NCBI GenBank assembly: GCA_948567375.1
Contig: OX419759.1
Span: 30,729,493 to 30,793,492 of the forward strand
DNA: 64,000 nucleotides
Direction: 5' to 3'
Origin: Lunularia cruciata
Taxonomy: Eukaryota > Streptophyta > Marchantiopsida > Lunulariales > Lunulariaceae
This document shows positions 43,465 through 55,945 of this stretch, one piece after another. Position 1 is the stretch's first letter. Each line of letters begins with the position of its first letter. The position numbers were made by a program, and so were the translations under genes. The notes beneath the pieces were generated by a model. That model saw only the letters and a list, made by a program, of their open reading frames with translations. It did not search any database and was not told where the DNA came from.

Positions 43465-45100
43465 TCCACAAACGGGATTACAACATCGCTAGGGATAGCT
43501 CTATCGTACCTCTTCAAACAACACATTTAGCCCTAGCGAGGAAAAGGCGACCGCGTAGGAAAAATGAAGGACGGGAAGACCCCATCAAGCCGTACAAGGG
43601 AGAGAAAAAAAGGTAACATGGGGCTAGGCCCCAATAGAGTCTGTATGAGAAAAGTAGTTTTGTAAAAGTATGTGTTGCCACATCCTTGTCGACATCCTCA
43701 ATTCAACAATCCTCCGTTCAACCTCTCCTTTCTCAATATATTGCCTGATCAAATAATGTTGAATGTCATTGTGCTTGATTCGAACATGATGTGCAGGGTT
43801 TTTGCAACTGTAATGCATGATTGGTTATCTTTGTGTGTAAAATCTACAATTGGTTTTTCAATCTTGTAATAGCTCTATACCTTTCAGAACCATACATCCT
43901 CCTTTGTAGCTAGAGATGCACTGGCATACTCTACTTCTATTGAGGAAAGACAAACAATAAATTGTTCCTTGGTTGACCGGGTCACTACAACTCCACCCAT
44001 TGTCAATGCGAAGCACCAACTAAACAACATGTTTTTTTACAACCTCCCAACTGTATATCGTAATAACATACAAGTTGCAAACTTACATGCTTTCCACCAT
44101 GTGTAACACCAAGTCTTTTTTCCCTTGTCAATAACGGAATACGTGCTTCACTCTCTGCCAATGTGAAACACATGGATGCATCATGTATTGAGCAAAATGC
44201 TCACAAGCCAATGAAATATCATACCTCATATCGTCGTTAGTCACCATAAGTAACCCATAGCCTTTTGGTAAAGCTTTACTCCATCTGCATCAACAACTTA
44301 TCACTCAGATGCTTGTTGAGATAACACTTCTCTATCAATGTTGCAACTACCTTTACATTCTCCATCCCAAACTCTTTCAGCTTTTGAAAAACGTACCTGC
44401 CTTGGCTGAGTCATATAGTACTAGCTTTCTTACTCTATAGGAAATTGATGCCAAGGAAGTGGCTAAGTTCACCAAGATCCTTCATTTGGTTGTGTTCTTA
44501 CAACTCCTTCTTACGTGTAGTGAGAATTTCAAAATTCTTACCTCCAATTAGCACATCATCCACATAGATAATGAGAACAAGTGCTAAATCACGCACGTGC
44601 ATTGGGTACAAGCAAGGATCAGAGTGTTAATATTGCAAACAAAGTTCTAAAAGAGACAAAAATAATTCTCATTCCAGCCTTTGCTGGCTTGCTTCAAACC
44701 GTACAATATCTTCAATAACTGCAATGCCTAAACTTGTGTTCACATGGAACATGTATCCACTATAGAATTCTCATGTAAATGTTCTCTTCCTTCAACCTTT
44801 GTTCAAATAGGCTACAACAACATCAAGCTACAATGTATTCCATACAAATATAGCAAGAATTACAACAAATATACAAATTGTTGCGAGATGAGCTACAAGT
44901 GAAAACTTTCCATGATAATCAATACCTTCCACCACAGAGTAACCTTTTGCTACTAAGCATGCCTTGAATCAATCAAATTTTCCATAAAATGCAAGCTTTT
45001 TAAGAGAAACACATTTGAAATAGATTTCTCTTTGATCATTGGTAGATTTGCAAATTCCCATGTGTCATCCTCCCTCAACGAAGTAAGCTCCTCCTTCATC
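43465..45100 (-). pseudogene. RT and RNase H of H1
   Basis: On the minus strand, LVLIIYVDDVLIGG (complement of about 44536-44577) has an intact YVDD. The RNase H end reads HVRIKHNDIQHYLIRQYIEK (within 43624-43818). Downstream of it, 43465-43620 is the stretch before the LTR with GGCGACCGCGTAGGA and GACCCCATCAAGCC, which recurs at 58133-58172. Confidence 0.8.
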
Positions 45101-47060
45101 AAATTCCCATTCCTTGCCAAAAGACAAGCTCATAAAGCTTGATGGTCTTTGGATTGAATTCAACATCAATGGCATGAACAACATCCACAACCTCAATTGG
45201 AAGATCAGTATCTCCTTGCACAGACTCGTCATCTCCTTCCTACGGTGTATGATGTTGTCTTATACCTTTTATGATGTTTACCAAATCAATACTATTGTAA
45301 TCATGGTGCATCTGCTTGCCTTTGTTGGATAGGTTCTCCAATTCCATCTCTTGTTGTCAGATTTGTGACAAGTTCTTCATCTTGTGATTCTTCATGGACT
45401 TGTGATTCCATACTCTATGTCCTATTCTCCAACATTGAGTGTTGGAATAAGGGAATCTACAACATTATCTTATTTGCCTTTCATTTCTCCATCTCTTGAT
45501 GGAGATTAAGCAAACTTCATATCTACTTTAGCAGCAAGAAAAACCACATATTTATTGATATTGACTCTCTTGGTTTTAAGTTCAAAGACTTCATACCCCT
45601 TGGTAGCTTCTAAATATCCAAAAAAGATCCCATTTTGTGCCTTTGCATCCATCTTTTGATGCTTCTTCTTTGGTATATGATACCAAGCTAAACATCTAAA
45701 TTAGTGAGCATATAAGAGTGAGGGCTTTTTACCATAATATGCTTCATGTGGTATCATACCACCTAATCTTGCTAATGGTAGCACACTATGTTGGCTATAA
45801 TGTTGGCAACTCAATCTTGCATCATCAAAGAGTGCATACCTCTTTAAAGATCATGTGCACCATGCACTCCCCCTTCTTGACAAACTTGTGCATGTAAGCT
45901 AGAGTCACCATATACCAAATGCCTTCAACTGTAATGTTTCAAGGATAGTAGAGAGACACAAAAGAGAAAACACAAGTTTCACACTCAAAACTCCGATGCT
46001 CAAAAGGAGCACCTTGATTGTATTATATAGCAAAGGGGACTCCTACAAAGGAAGCTCCACCCTTGGATAAGATACATTGATTGGTGACCTATAAGCAAGC
46101 TGTGCACTTAGATTGGTTGCATACATGTGTGACATGTCAGTTCTAATCTTATTTGGTTGGTCAACCCATCTTTGACCGGAGGGAATCTTTAGGGAATCTT
46201 CTTATAGGAATCTCCAAACCGCGTGGGTGAGTTACCATTGGAAAGCTCTCAATGAGACAAGTTTTCCGAGAGGGAAAGCCAAATTTCCTTCCATTTGGAG
46301 TAATCTGCACATTTTTTAGGCCTGATTTATCCGTTTAGGCCTCCAAAATTGACTAAAGATTTTAGGCATATTTTGCATTTCTGCCCTATTAGTAGAAGTA
46401 CCCTTTTGGTGATACTAAATTCTGATCTATTTATTCCATCATGTATAACATCCTTTCAAATGTTACCAATCTAAATTTCACTTCTAGATCATATGTCTAG
46501 CTATTGGTTCTCAGGTTTTCAAGCCTATTTGGTTTTTGTCCTATTAGTAGAAGTACTCTTTTGGTGATACCTCTATCTGATCTATTTAGTCTCTCATGTA
46601 TTGCATCCCTCCAGATATTACCAAACCAAATTCCACCTCTATATCATGTGTCTAGATATTGGTATTACATCAGCCTTGAAGTGTGTATGAAGTTTCTGAT
46701 TCAAAAATGTTGTATCTTAATCTATGAGAAAAAACTTCAAATTTCTTCTTTTTCTTCTTTGAAATTCTGTTTGTAGGTCTTGTAGGCAACTTAAATTTGA
46801 TCCTTGGTCTACAAAAAGGCTAAACTAGTATACCCAACATGTTCATCTATCCATACAACTAACCATTTGGTGCCATCAAAGCTAGCTAAATCAAGGTATC
46901 CAAGATCTGACATTGCTACAACCAAAATACCATCTACATGCTTACATCTATTTAGAAAAGATTGGTGATGTGTCTTACACACAATGCACAACTCAAAAGT
47001 GGATATCCTATACTTTTCTTCTATGATAGTCAATCCATCAACTACACCCAAATGTTCTAC
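45101..47060 (-). pseudogene. Integrase of H1, split by a solo LTR
   Basis: The minus-strand frame 46809-47051 has CIVCKTHHQSFLNRCKH and DLASFDGTKWLVVWIDEH, the zinc-binding and core start. On the other side of the solo LTR (45101-45929) the later core and linker are decayed: YMHKFVKKGECMVH and KDPHGIKSYLL-like words in different frames. It is dead. Confidence 0.7.
45930..46669 (-). repeat. Solo LTR of family B in H1
   Basis: The reverse complement aligns along the full length with the element B LTR. The ends are TGTAATGTTTC...TTGGTATTACA. The flanks TCAAC (45925-45929) and TCAGC (46670-46674) are a target duplication with one change. No internal sequence remains, so it is the product of LTR-LTR recombination. 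Confidence 0.88.
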
Positions 47061-47690
47061 TTCACAACTTGTATGTATTGATCAATACATACAAGTTGTG
47101 TGTGCTAATGCTTGATGCCATTTTATAAGTTCATGACTAGAAATACTCATGTGGGCTACAGTCTCAATCTCCTCAATCTTGTAAGGCATAAGGTAAGCTT
47201 TACCATTGAGTTTATTGAGTATGAGAGTGTCTCTTAATGAAGAGATCCAATCAACACCGTTCCTATCCAAGTTGATACTACAACACTTCTTGCACAAATT
47301 TGCTATAAATAGAATCATATTGCATGCTCCAAGAACCCAATGGATATCCTTGATATTGACAATAGAAATGGATTCTCTCTTGATATTCAAGATCTTGATA
47401 TGCATCTCACCTAAACCTCTTGATTCACTTACATTTCCACAGTAACCTTGGAGTTGGATTGATGCATTCTTAAAGTTGTGAACCTTCTTTCTATCTACTT
47501 AGATGTATATATCTACACCACAATCTATCCAAAAGTACTCTAATGCTTGATCAAAGAATGCAATTGTAACCTGACATCCATGTATTACTTCTTGATTTAA
47601 TAGCACAATAGCCACACCCATGCTTCTCTTGCTTCCATTAGACATAGAACACTCTACATTACACTTCCAATGACCTTCAGTCCACAAAGT
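47061..47690 (-). pseudogene. Protease and pre-integrase of H1
   Basis: 47082-47405 holds DIHWVLGACNMILFIANLCK and HELIKWHQALAH (pre-integrase). 47499-47687 holds KSMGVAIVLLNQEVIHG-like and the damaged protease start FFDQALEYFWIDCGVDIYI, where Cys-Gly replaces Ser-Gly. The last part reads on the minus strand just after gag. Confidence 0.65.
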
Positions 47691-48385
47691 CTACATGTGC
47701 TCTTGGACTTCTCAATTATGGTTTTTTACTTCACATGCTTTGGAAATTTTTTCTTGTTAAGGTGCTTCTTGACCTTGTTCATAGCACGATCAGAAATTGG
47801 AGTATCATTTTTGTTCTTTCTTCATATCTTCTCCTCAAGGACTATAGATCACACCACATCTATTGTAATCTCATCTTGTTTTTTGGATGCTAATGATTGT
47901 ACCAAAGGATCTCATGATTTTAGTTATGCATTCAATACAAGAAAGGCTATACTCCGCTTGCTTGTCTCACCGTAGGCTTCTATGTAATGATCTCTTAAGT
48001 TAAAATCTGGTAAAGACCCTTCAATCAACTCACCATCAACAAAATGGATATTATAGACCATTTTCTGCAAGCAAATATTAGTTAAGACTTGTGTAAGTTA
48101 ATGTATTTCTGCTAATAAGTCCCACATCTACTTTGTAGTGTCACCTTTGCATATCTAACTATGTTGCAAAGCTTTAACATTAAGGAAAATCTATGTGTGT
48201 GCTTCAAATTATTCTACATCCCATGTCTTGCTCTTGTGAACCAGCTTTCCATTACTTGGACATTGTGAGGACTAATCTACACACTTGTACAATTGATGAG
48301 AACTCAAAAAGTACTTCATCATAAAACTTTGTGTAATATAATTCTTCTCATTTAGACTATCATTGGAAGTTGAAGTTGAAGCCAT
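47691..48385 (-). pseudogene. gag of H1
   Basis: The start MASTSTSNDSLNEKNYITQS is at 48385 on the minus strand. LYKCVD follows, and the zinc-knuckle region near 47700-47760 is frameshifted (KHEVKNHN, CRLCG-like). The same start is repeated in H2 at 49968. Confidence 0.65.
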
Positions 48386-48719
48386 TACTACAAGAATTGG
48401 AATATAATAGGAAGGACTAGGCTGTTGTATTGGAACAGGATGCACAACACTCCAATCAATGTGCAAAATCCACCCTTGCAAAGAAAAGCCCTTAACTTAA
48501 CATGGTCTTTCAATTCCTACGAAGAGCAAACTCTAATAATTGGTGAAGAGAAACATAAGAGAGAGTGAACCCTAAACACCCAAAGAATTGTAAACCCTTC
48601 AAAACATAACGAGTAAACCTCAACCCTAATGGCACCAGAAACCTTAAAGACACAACACACTATTCACTCAATTACAAACTCTTATTGTTCAATTGATCAA
48701 CCAAAACATTGGTCGCTCT

Positions 48720-49013
48720 ATAAAATAAATACCAGTGCTCCCAATCATGAATACTTTGTTACAATGCTTGAATAATATGTTACTAAATTTTTCATAATTA
48801 AAAATCCTAGTTAGAATTTATATTCAAGATTGCAAGTCCTCTAGCCTCCTATATGTAACCCTCAAGATTTTGCTCACATCTTATCACAAAGAAATAGACC
48901 TAGATTATATAGTATCAATCATTTCTCCACATGAACATTACTTATGAGTTTAATGTGTACTACACATAAATACTGCTCGGAGTTCCAAGTGGAAGAACAT
49001 TATTTATGGATTA
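48720..49013 (-). repeat. 5' LTR of H1 (CpG-poor copy)
   Basis: It matches the copy at 43060 but is richer in A and T through C-to-T and G-to-A changes. It ends at TTCTACA, and H2 sequence starts at once. I found no clear PBS at 48386-48719. Confidence 0.55.
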
Positions 49014-49990
49014 ATTCTACATATCAATATTGCATTTTGCTTCATGAAGTGTATGTCTCGATGTATGTGTTAATGCTTGATGCCATTCTATAAGTGTATA
49101 ATTATAAATATTTGTATTGGCTACAATTTCAATCTCCTCAACTTGCAAGATATAAGGTAAGCTTTACTGTTGATTTTACCACATATGAGAGCATCTCTTG
49201 GTGGAAGGATCCAATTAATGTTGGTCTTGCCCAAGTTGGACCTACAACATTTCTTGCATAAAGTTGTTGCAAATAGAAACATATTCCATGCTCCAAGAAT
49301 CCAATGGAAATCCTTAATGACAATAGGAATGGATTCTTCCTTGAGATTCAAGATCTTGAGATGTATCTCACTTGAACCTATTGATTCACCTACATTTCCA
49401 TTGTAGCCTTGGAATTGGATTGATACATTTGTGAAGTTGTGAAGCTTATTTTTATCTCCTTGGATGTGTACATTTGCAGTACAATCAATGCAAACATACT
49501 CTGATCCTTAATCAATGATGCAATCATAACATGAGATCCATGTACAACTTCTTGAGTTGATAGCACGATAGCATCACTTGTGTTTGCCTTGTTGCCATTC
49601 AACATAGAGTACTCTAGATTTCCATTCCAATGATAATTCCATCAACAAATTTTTCAAGTGTTCTTGGACTTATCAATTGTGTGTTTTTACTTCCGATGCT
49701 TTGGAGATTTTTTTTCTTAGGTTGCTTCCCAACCTTGTTTTGTAGTAAGAGCAAAAAATGTAGTATCATTTCTCTCTTGTGAACTAGCTATTATCTAGAT
49801 GTTATGATGACCAATCTTCATACTTGTAAAATTGATGAGCACTCAAAAAATACTTCCTCACAAAGCTCCACATAATCTCATCCATATGGATGGATAATTC
49901 TCATCTCATGGCTCATTCTCATCCATATGATCAATCTGTTGATTGTTGGAAGTTGAAGTTGAAGCCATCACTATAAGAATTGGACTGTAA
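49014..49990 (-). pseudogene. Second copia H fragment (H2)
   Basis: Minus-strand frames match H1: KDFHWILGAWNMFLFATTLCK (within 49121-49351) and the gag start at 49968. Most of gag is missing; the sequence jumps from the gag start to the protease region around 49780. The rest of the pol gene is absent. Confidence 0.75.
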
Positions 49991-51348
49991 CAAGAAGTAT
50001 TGTATGTACATATGCAATATCCTCCTCCATATGCATAATGTAGAAAGGTTATGCACACTAAATGAAATTTTGGTTCAAATTAATAAGTATTTAGTATACA
50101 TTTTCAAGAATTAAAGGACTTATGTCTAATACCTCAAGATCAAAATGAAAATAATACCCTATATTAGATTTTCAGATTTAATTTTAACTCTATATGATTT
50201 GAGTTTATGATTTAGAAACTTCTTCAATCATTTATAAATTTTATTCTCTTTGCTCCTTGAGAAGCTTTGGTGAACATATTTATGGATTTGAACTCAACAA
50301 TCATAATATAGACGTTCAAGAAAAAATAAAGTGATTTTATATAAAACTTTAATTAATATTTTATTTATTATTTATTTGTATAATTTAAAAATTAATGTTA
50401 TATTTTAAAATTTTTACTTGAAGCAAACAAGAAGGATCTTACTAGTTTTTAGTTATCAAACGACTTATATTTTTAAAATTATAAATAGACCTTGATGTTT
50501 GAATCTTTCAATTTGGACTAAATAATCATAAAATAGATAATTAGAAAAGCTATAGTTTCTAATTTATTCATAATTTTACATTTAAAAATTATCTATTATA
50601 GTTTCAGTCTCTTTTGATGTGGAATTTAAAGAGTTTCCTAATATCAAAGATTTCATTAAGAAAGCTTTCTAAAACCATTACAAAAATTTGAAATTAAAAT
50701 TATATGAATTTTTTTTCAAAATTACCCGAGTAGAATCTTTTCCTACTTATTTAACTTCCAAATTTATTAATTTGCAAACAAGTGAAATTAAAAAAATATT
50801 TAAAAGTTATCAAACTTTCAAATTGAGAATTTTTTCCATTGTCATACCATCAAACTATTCAAGCTCCAAATTGGTTAATACCCAAGCCTTAATCCCTGAA
50901 TTTCTGCATCTATTCATTTATCAGAAGATGGTACTACAAAGCTTCTATGTATTTCATTTTCTATAAATCATAAAATTGAACTTTATGTTTTATATTTTTG
51001 TTTCTTTGTTTGCAAAATTCAAAGAACTCCACAATGCAATCATGTCCTCTATAGCATAGTGTACATAGGACTTTTGAACATATATAATCAAACTATTTCC
51101 TATTATTAAATAATATTTCAATTGATAGACATTATTAAACAAGCTTCAATGCTTGATTAGATTCCAAAATCTTAAATATATATTTCTAATGAATTTTATT
51201 TTCCATTTCTTGTGATTTAGACTCCAAAAACTTAAAAAATCAAAATTTTAAATAACATTTTTTCCATTTTATAAAACTTAGATTATGTTTTCTATTATTG
51301 TAAATTCATAATCCTTTGTTTTTAACCATCACATGAGTCCTTTGTATT
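49991..51348. other. AT-rich spacer without recognised genes
   Basis: More than 1.3 kb of very AT-rich DNA. The longest frame (50688-50966, rich in Phe, Ile and Lys) shows no domain and is compatible with chance. It is likely an old, decayed repeat. Confidence 0.5.
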
Positions 51349-51944
51349 TGTAATACCATTAGCTAGACATATTATCTAGAGATGGAAATTGGCTTGGTAA
51401 TATTGGAAGAATGTTATATATGATGCTCTATATGTATCAGATAAAGGTGTAACCAAAAGACTACTTCCACTAATAGAGCAAAGGCCAAAAACACCCTAAA
51501 ATCTTTAAAGTCAATTTTGGATATCTAAATAGATGAATTAGGCCTCCAAAAATGGAAAATTGCACTTCCCTTAGAGAAAAAATCATTGACTTCTCCCACT
51601 ATTCATCTCATCAAGAGCTTTCCAATGGTACTCAACCATGCTATCCGGAGCTTTACACAGAAATATTTCCTTAAAGATTCTCTTTGGTCAAACTTGTTTG
51701 ACCAACCAGATAGGACAAGGATAAATATGTCTAGAATCCATACAACTAATCTATGGATGGAGCTCATTGACATGTCACCAATCCATGTATTTGATCCAAG
51801 GGTAGAGCTCTCTTTGAGTGGATCCTCTTTCATATATAATAAAGACAAGGTGTTCCTTTGGAGCATTAGAGTATTGAGTGATGAATCCTTGCGTTTCTTC
51901 TCTTGTGTTTCTCTTGGGGGTTCACTTATCCTCAAACTATTACA
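51349..51944 (+). repeat. 5' LTR of element C
   Basis: TGTAATACCATTAGC to AAACTATTACA. It is 596 bases, shorter than the B LTR because it lacks one of the two similar internal segments. The PBS after it reads TGATATTAAAG, a decayed tRNA-Met site. Confidence 0.88.
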
Positions 51945-52079
51945 ATGATATTAAAGTGGGTGTTTGAATCCAAGAGGGTGAATCATCCATCTTGGAGTAA
52001 CACACTATTGACATGAGTAATTTTGAGGGGAAAAATGTAGTGCAATTGATAGATTGAGTGTGTTTTAAAGAGAGGATGT

Positions 52080-52560
52080 GATGGATGTTCCTTGAGGATA
52101 ACTAATTGCACCCTACTTTCTATTCTTGAATCCATTCCACATCAAGATTATGCACATCTAGCATGAGCAAGTGAGAGTATATCTTGTTTACCATTTTGGA
52201 GCAAAGTTCATGGATATAGTGGTGAATTCACCAAACTTGGTGATTTTATTTATGGTGATATATGATAGAGAGTGTGATTTGATCATCTATATTTTGTTAT
52301 GACACAATGGATCTAAATATAGAAAATCCTCTCCATTTCAACACTCAAGTAGAAATCCATTATGTAATTAGATTGAAAATGTGTTTTTGAAATTTTATAT
52401 AGTCCACAATTTTGGTGAGGAATATTATCAATGAGTGATAGCTTCCGAGGTCCCAATGGTAGTCTCAATTGTCCATGCCTCCTCCCAAGTGATCATATTA
52501 ACCTCCTGTTGAAGTAGTAAGTAGTTATTGACATTTTCCATGTGTACAAAATCATTGAGC
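52080..52560 (+). pseudogene. Leader ORFs of element C
   Basis: Decayed versions of small ORFs 1 and 2. They keep YHFGAKFMDIV-like and NFGEEYYQ words and the two terminal TGA stops at the same places as in B (near 52302 and 52514). Confidence 0.6.
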
Positions 52561-52577
52561 CATAGTTGTAGGATCTG

Positions 52578-53640
52578 ATGCAAGGAATGCAAGGGATGTT
52601 GAATGAGTTTTGGGAGATCAAGATGAAAGTGAATGCATTGCAAAGTCAAGTACATACCTTCAAGAATGATCAGGTAATGCAAGAAAGTGAATCATCCCAA
52701 AATCTAATATCAACAGCGAAAGTACCTAGAGAGTCACTCATGCCGATGATACAATCAATAATGAGGCCACATTGTTATTACGGATAGATGTCCAATAGTG
52801 AGCCTTACAAAGGATAACATTCCATGGGAGTGGTGGAAAATTGGATTTCAAGCATGGACATATATTTTTGATTATTTACAACTAAGATCACCTATCATTT
52901 TGTAAATATGTTTGCATGTGGGAACTTGATCAATAAAGCCCTCACATGGTATGATGCTTTGGGAATGATCAATGTTGCAGAAAGAAGAGAGATCATTTGG
53001 ACATTAATGCAAGAAAGGATGCTAAAGAATTTCCAATCCATGGATTCTATATAGATGGCTCAAGCTTGACTATAAGGGTTGAAGTAAAAGAACAACATAC
53101 AAGAGTACATGGAAGCATTTCTTGATTTGCAACTTGCAATAAATAATATGAGTTTAATAAAAGCTCTTGATAATTTCAAATGTGGATCAAAAGAGCAAAT
53201 ATGCCAAGAGCTAATGGTATAAAATCTTTGCACTATTTCTTAAGCCATTGAGTGTGCTTAGAGAATAGCAAGATTTCTTGGAGGAGGTGAAGATGTAGTC
53301 TTGACTCAACACTATTAGGATGAAACACCACACTTTGGTAGACCAATTCCTATAAAATTGGGCAACATTCATTTCTAAGACCAAGGAGCATGACCACTCC
53401 AAGGAGAATGAGGACAATTCAAAGAAAGAAGAGATGGAGCCCCACAAGGAGAAGGGGAAAAACAACAACATTGTTACAATTATGACCAAGTTTGGCACAT
53501 AGCCATTAATTGTCATGCTCATCTTCCCACAGGCCCTTGGCCTCCATATTAGCAACCTTTCAACAACATGGAGAGACAAATTGAAGAGGAGGATGCTAAA
53601 ATCATATTAAAAATAAACATCACTAGTAAATTTATCTCAT
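52578..53640 (+). pseudogene. gag of element C
   Basis: It aligns with B gag: MQGMQGMLNEFWEIKMKVNALQ, YLTxKALTWYDALG and a zinc-knuckle remnant at about 53470-53515 (CYNYDQVWHIAINC, with Cys-to-Tyr and Gly-to-Trp changes). It shares the TGA after Tyr-Phe (about 52869) with B and B2. Confidence 0.8.
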
Positions 53641-54027
53641 GGCCTAATGGGCTCAATGGAGAAGAGTAAAAGCAAGGGAAGGAAGAGGAAAAGTGCGCAA
53701 AGGTTGGGGAAAATAAACACACAACTTATTGTTCTAAGTGGAGTCCTAGAAGGCAATTAGCTGAGAGTATTGCTAGACCTTTGAGCAATAAAGATTTTTT
53801 TGTCTTGCTCTATTACAATAAGGTTAGAGATGGAACTATAGAAAGATGAGAATGAAGAAGTAAAGTTACCTAATGGTCAGATAGAGAGGATTGAGTTGTT
53901 ACCTAGAAAGGTAACACACTTTGTAGGAGATTATGAGGAAGAAATGTGCGGCAAGTGATACAATTAGCTTGTTATGATGTGATATTAAGCATACAGTGGG
54001 TGGAGCACTACAACACCATGTTCAATT
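53641..54027 (+). pseudogene. protease start of element C
   Basis: QLIVLSGVLEGN and RVLLDL-stop-AIKIFLSCS correspond to B pol residues 1-30. The active site is lost. A2 interrupts it at 54028, after about 110 codons. Confidence 0.75.
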
Positions 54028-54450
54028 TGTAACAATATGGAGTTTAGCGACAAAGTTAGTTGGGCTCACAAAGTAGAGAATAAGACAAAATAGCCTAGAA
54101 TATTCTAGAAGCATCTAAGAAGCTTCTTGAGAAGCTTCCCAACTAGTTAACTTGCACCATAAGCATGTAGCTTCTAGAAAGAAACTTCTAGAAGCTTCTA
54201 ACTAGCTTAGCTTGCATGCCAAGTAGACGGCTTCTAGAAGGAAGCTTCTTGAGAAGCTTCCTGGTTAACTTGGCTTGCACTCCAAGAAAGCGGCTCAAGG
54301 AAGCTTCTTGAGAAGCTTCAAGGGTCTTGTATGCTACCTATAAATACCAAAGCCAAAGCTCATGCTAGGCATTCGGAGTTTTCCCTCATTCAAGTGTCCC
54401 AATGTGAGTTTCCATTCTCCTATTTCTCTCCTTGGTTTTGGTCTTTTACA
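54028..54450 (+). repeat. 5' LTR of element A2
   Basis: TGTAACAATATGGAGTTTAGC to GTCTTTTACA. It matches 3953-4377. It has a four-unit heat-shock element at 54181-54198 (GAAacTTCtaGAAgcTTC), further paired units near 54115-54140, 54240-54262 and 54300-54320, and TATAAATA at 54339-54346. Confidence 0.93.
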
Positions 54451-54451
54451 T

Positions 54452-54463
54452 TGGTATCAGAGC
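54452..54463 (+). promoter_or_regulatory. Primer-binding site of element A2
   Basis: TGGTATCAGAGC, one base after the LTR. Confidence 0.9.
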
Positions 54464-54472
54464 AGGAATGGG

Positions 54473-54688
54473 ATGGATAGAATTTATAGACCACCAAATC
54501 CACTTTCGCCAAACCATTGGGACTTTCATGTCCAAATATTACCAAAGCATAGTTTCACACAATTCATCACCTCACGCTTTGGGCAGGATTTTCTACATAT
54601 GATCACCGTGTCAGAGGAACCCTTGATACTTCCAGTTGTAACTTATGGAGAACAGTGGACGTGTTGTATCTATGTGTTAATCAACTAG
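54473..54688 (+). CDS. Small leader ORF of element A2 (71 codons)
   Basis: An ATG 10 bases after the PBS. The frame reads PPNPLSPNHWDFHVQI, FITSRFGQDFLHMI, then PLILPVVTYGEQW and IYVLIN, and a stop. It aligns with small ORF 1 of family B (VILPMVIYDREW...IYILL) and with small ORF 2 (NPLPFNIQV, FVVRNFGEEYYQRV). Sharing between two families that are distant in LTR sequence suggests a kept function or an ancient gag module. No known domain is recognised. Confidence 0.55.
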   Translation: MDRIYRPPNPLSPNHWDFHVQILPKHSFTQFITSRFGQDFLHMITVSEEPLILPVVTYGEQWTCCIYVLIN

Positions 54689-54748
54689 ATAAATTGAGGG
54701 TAGTGGAATAGAGTAGTAGCAATGGAAGCAATACCGGATGTTATCCTT

Positions 54749-55487
54749 TGTAATACTCCGAGGACAAGAGAAGAGAGAAACACAGATTGCACACTCAAAC
54801 ATTTGATGCCTCAAAGGAACACCTTCTCTTTATTATATAGACAAAGAGGATCTCCTCCAAGGATGCTCCACCATAGGATTAGGGACACATATATGTGACA
54901 TGTCAGCAAGCTCCACCCTTGGATTACTTACTTGGATGGGTGACATGTCTGGTCTAGGTCCTATCTGGTTGGTCAAGCAAGCTTTGACAGGAGGGAATCT
55001 TTTAGGGAATCTTCTTGTAGGAATCTCAAAATCATCTGAGTAAGGTACCATTGGAAAGCTCTTGACGAGACAAAGTAGGGGGAGGGAAGTCACACCTTTT
55101 TTCCATAGGGATGGGGGGTATCAGCACATTTTTGAGGCCTAATTCATCCGTTTAGGCCTCCAAAATTGCCTTCAAAGATTTCAAGCATATTTTGGTTCCT
55201 ACTCTATTAGTAGAAGTCCACTTTTGGTGATACCTCTTTCTGATCTGTTTAGTCCATCATGTATAACATCCTTCCAAATGTTACCAAACCAATTCTCACC
55301 TTTAAATCATATGTCTAGCTATTGGTTTTAAGGTTCTCAAGTCTATTTTGGTTTCTACCATTTAGTAGAAGTACTCTTTTGGTGATACTTTTATCTTATC
55401 TATTCTGACCATCATGTATAACATCATTCTAGAGGTTACCAAACCAAATTTCACATCTAGATCATATGGCTAGCTCTTGGTATTACA
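54749..55487 (-). repeat. Solo LTR of family B in A2
   Basis: The reverse complement is a full-length family B LTR (739 bases). Perfect 5-base duplication TCCTT (54744-54748 and 55488-55492). Gag of A2 continues across it. Confidence 0.93.
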
Positions 55488-55945
55488 TCCTTGCAATGCA
55501 ACAACAAATCGAGCATCTTACTCGATTGTTGGATGAACGAGACCAGCAACGACAAGAACAGATAGAAAGAGCGCCAGTTTGAGATGGAGAAGATTGCATT
55601 TGATTCCCAAAACCCAAGGTGTTTGAAGCCAAGAATCTTCCAAGCACAGTGGAGAATTTTGTGTTTGACTACAAACGTTACTTTGAAGCCACCAATCTTC
55701 AAGACGAGCGGGAACAAATTCTCTTGGCTTCTAGCCAATTGGATGACGTGGCAAAACTTTGGTGGCAATTCTGAGTAGAAAGAGCTGAATGACAAATTGT
55801 TACACCGATTTTGACATGGGCAGAATTCAAAGATGCAATACTTGGTTGATTTCAAACTATAAATGCCACCCAAGCCGCACGAGATAAATTGGCGGAGTTG
55901 AGGCAGATTGGCTCAGTGAGAAGCTACATCACACAATTTAACCTC
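55488..55945 (+). pseudogene. gag of element A2, truncated
   Basis: MQQQIEHLTRLLDERDQQRQ (coiled coil), SQLDDVAKLWWQF and KLAELRQIGSVRSYITQFN, typical gypsy capsid words, with two or three stops. It ends at the recombination point with C. Confidence 0.8.

Larger units (their letters stand above)
43060..49013 (-). mobile_element. Copia element H1, inverted
   Basis: Gag starts at 48385 on the minus strand and is followed by protease, integrase, RT and RNase H down to about 43650. LTRs are inferred at about 43060-43464 and about 48720-49013 from shared CACATAAGTACCGCTTGGAGT-like and GGTTAATTCTACA-like words. A solo B-family LTR interrupts integrase. All frames are broken. Confidence 0.75.
54028..55945 (+). 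mobile_element. Gypsy element A2, 5' part only
   Basis: It has a 5' LTR, PBS, small leader ORF and gag. A solo B-family LTR is inserted at 54749. The element stops within gag and joins the C integrase end at about 55940-55946. It is a second copy of family A (1-4377). Confidence 0.85.

Noticed and set aside
50688-50966. 92-codon frame in the AT-rich spacer
   Set aside because: Composition-driven; Phe/Ile/Lys-rich without motifs.
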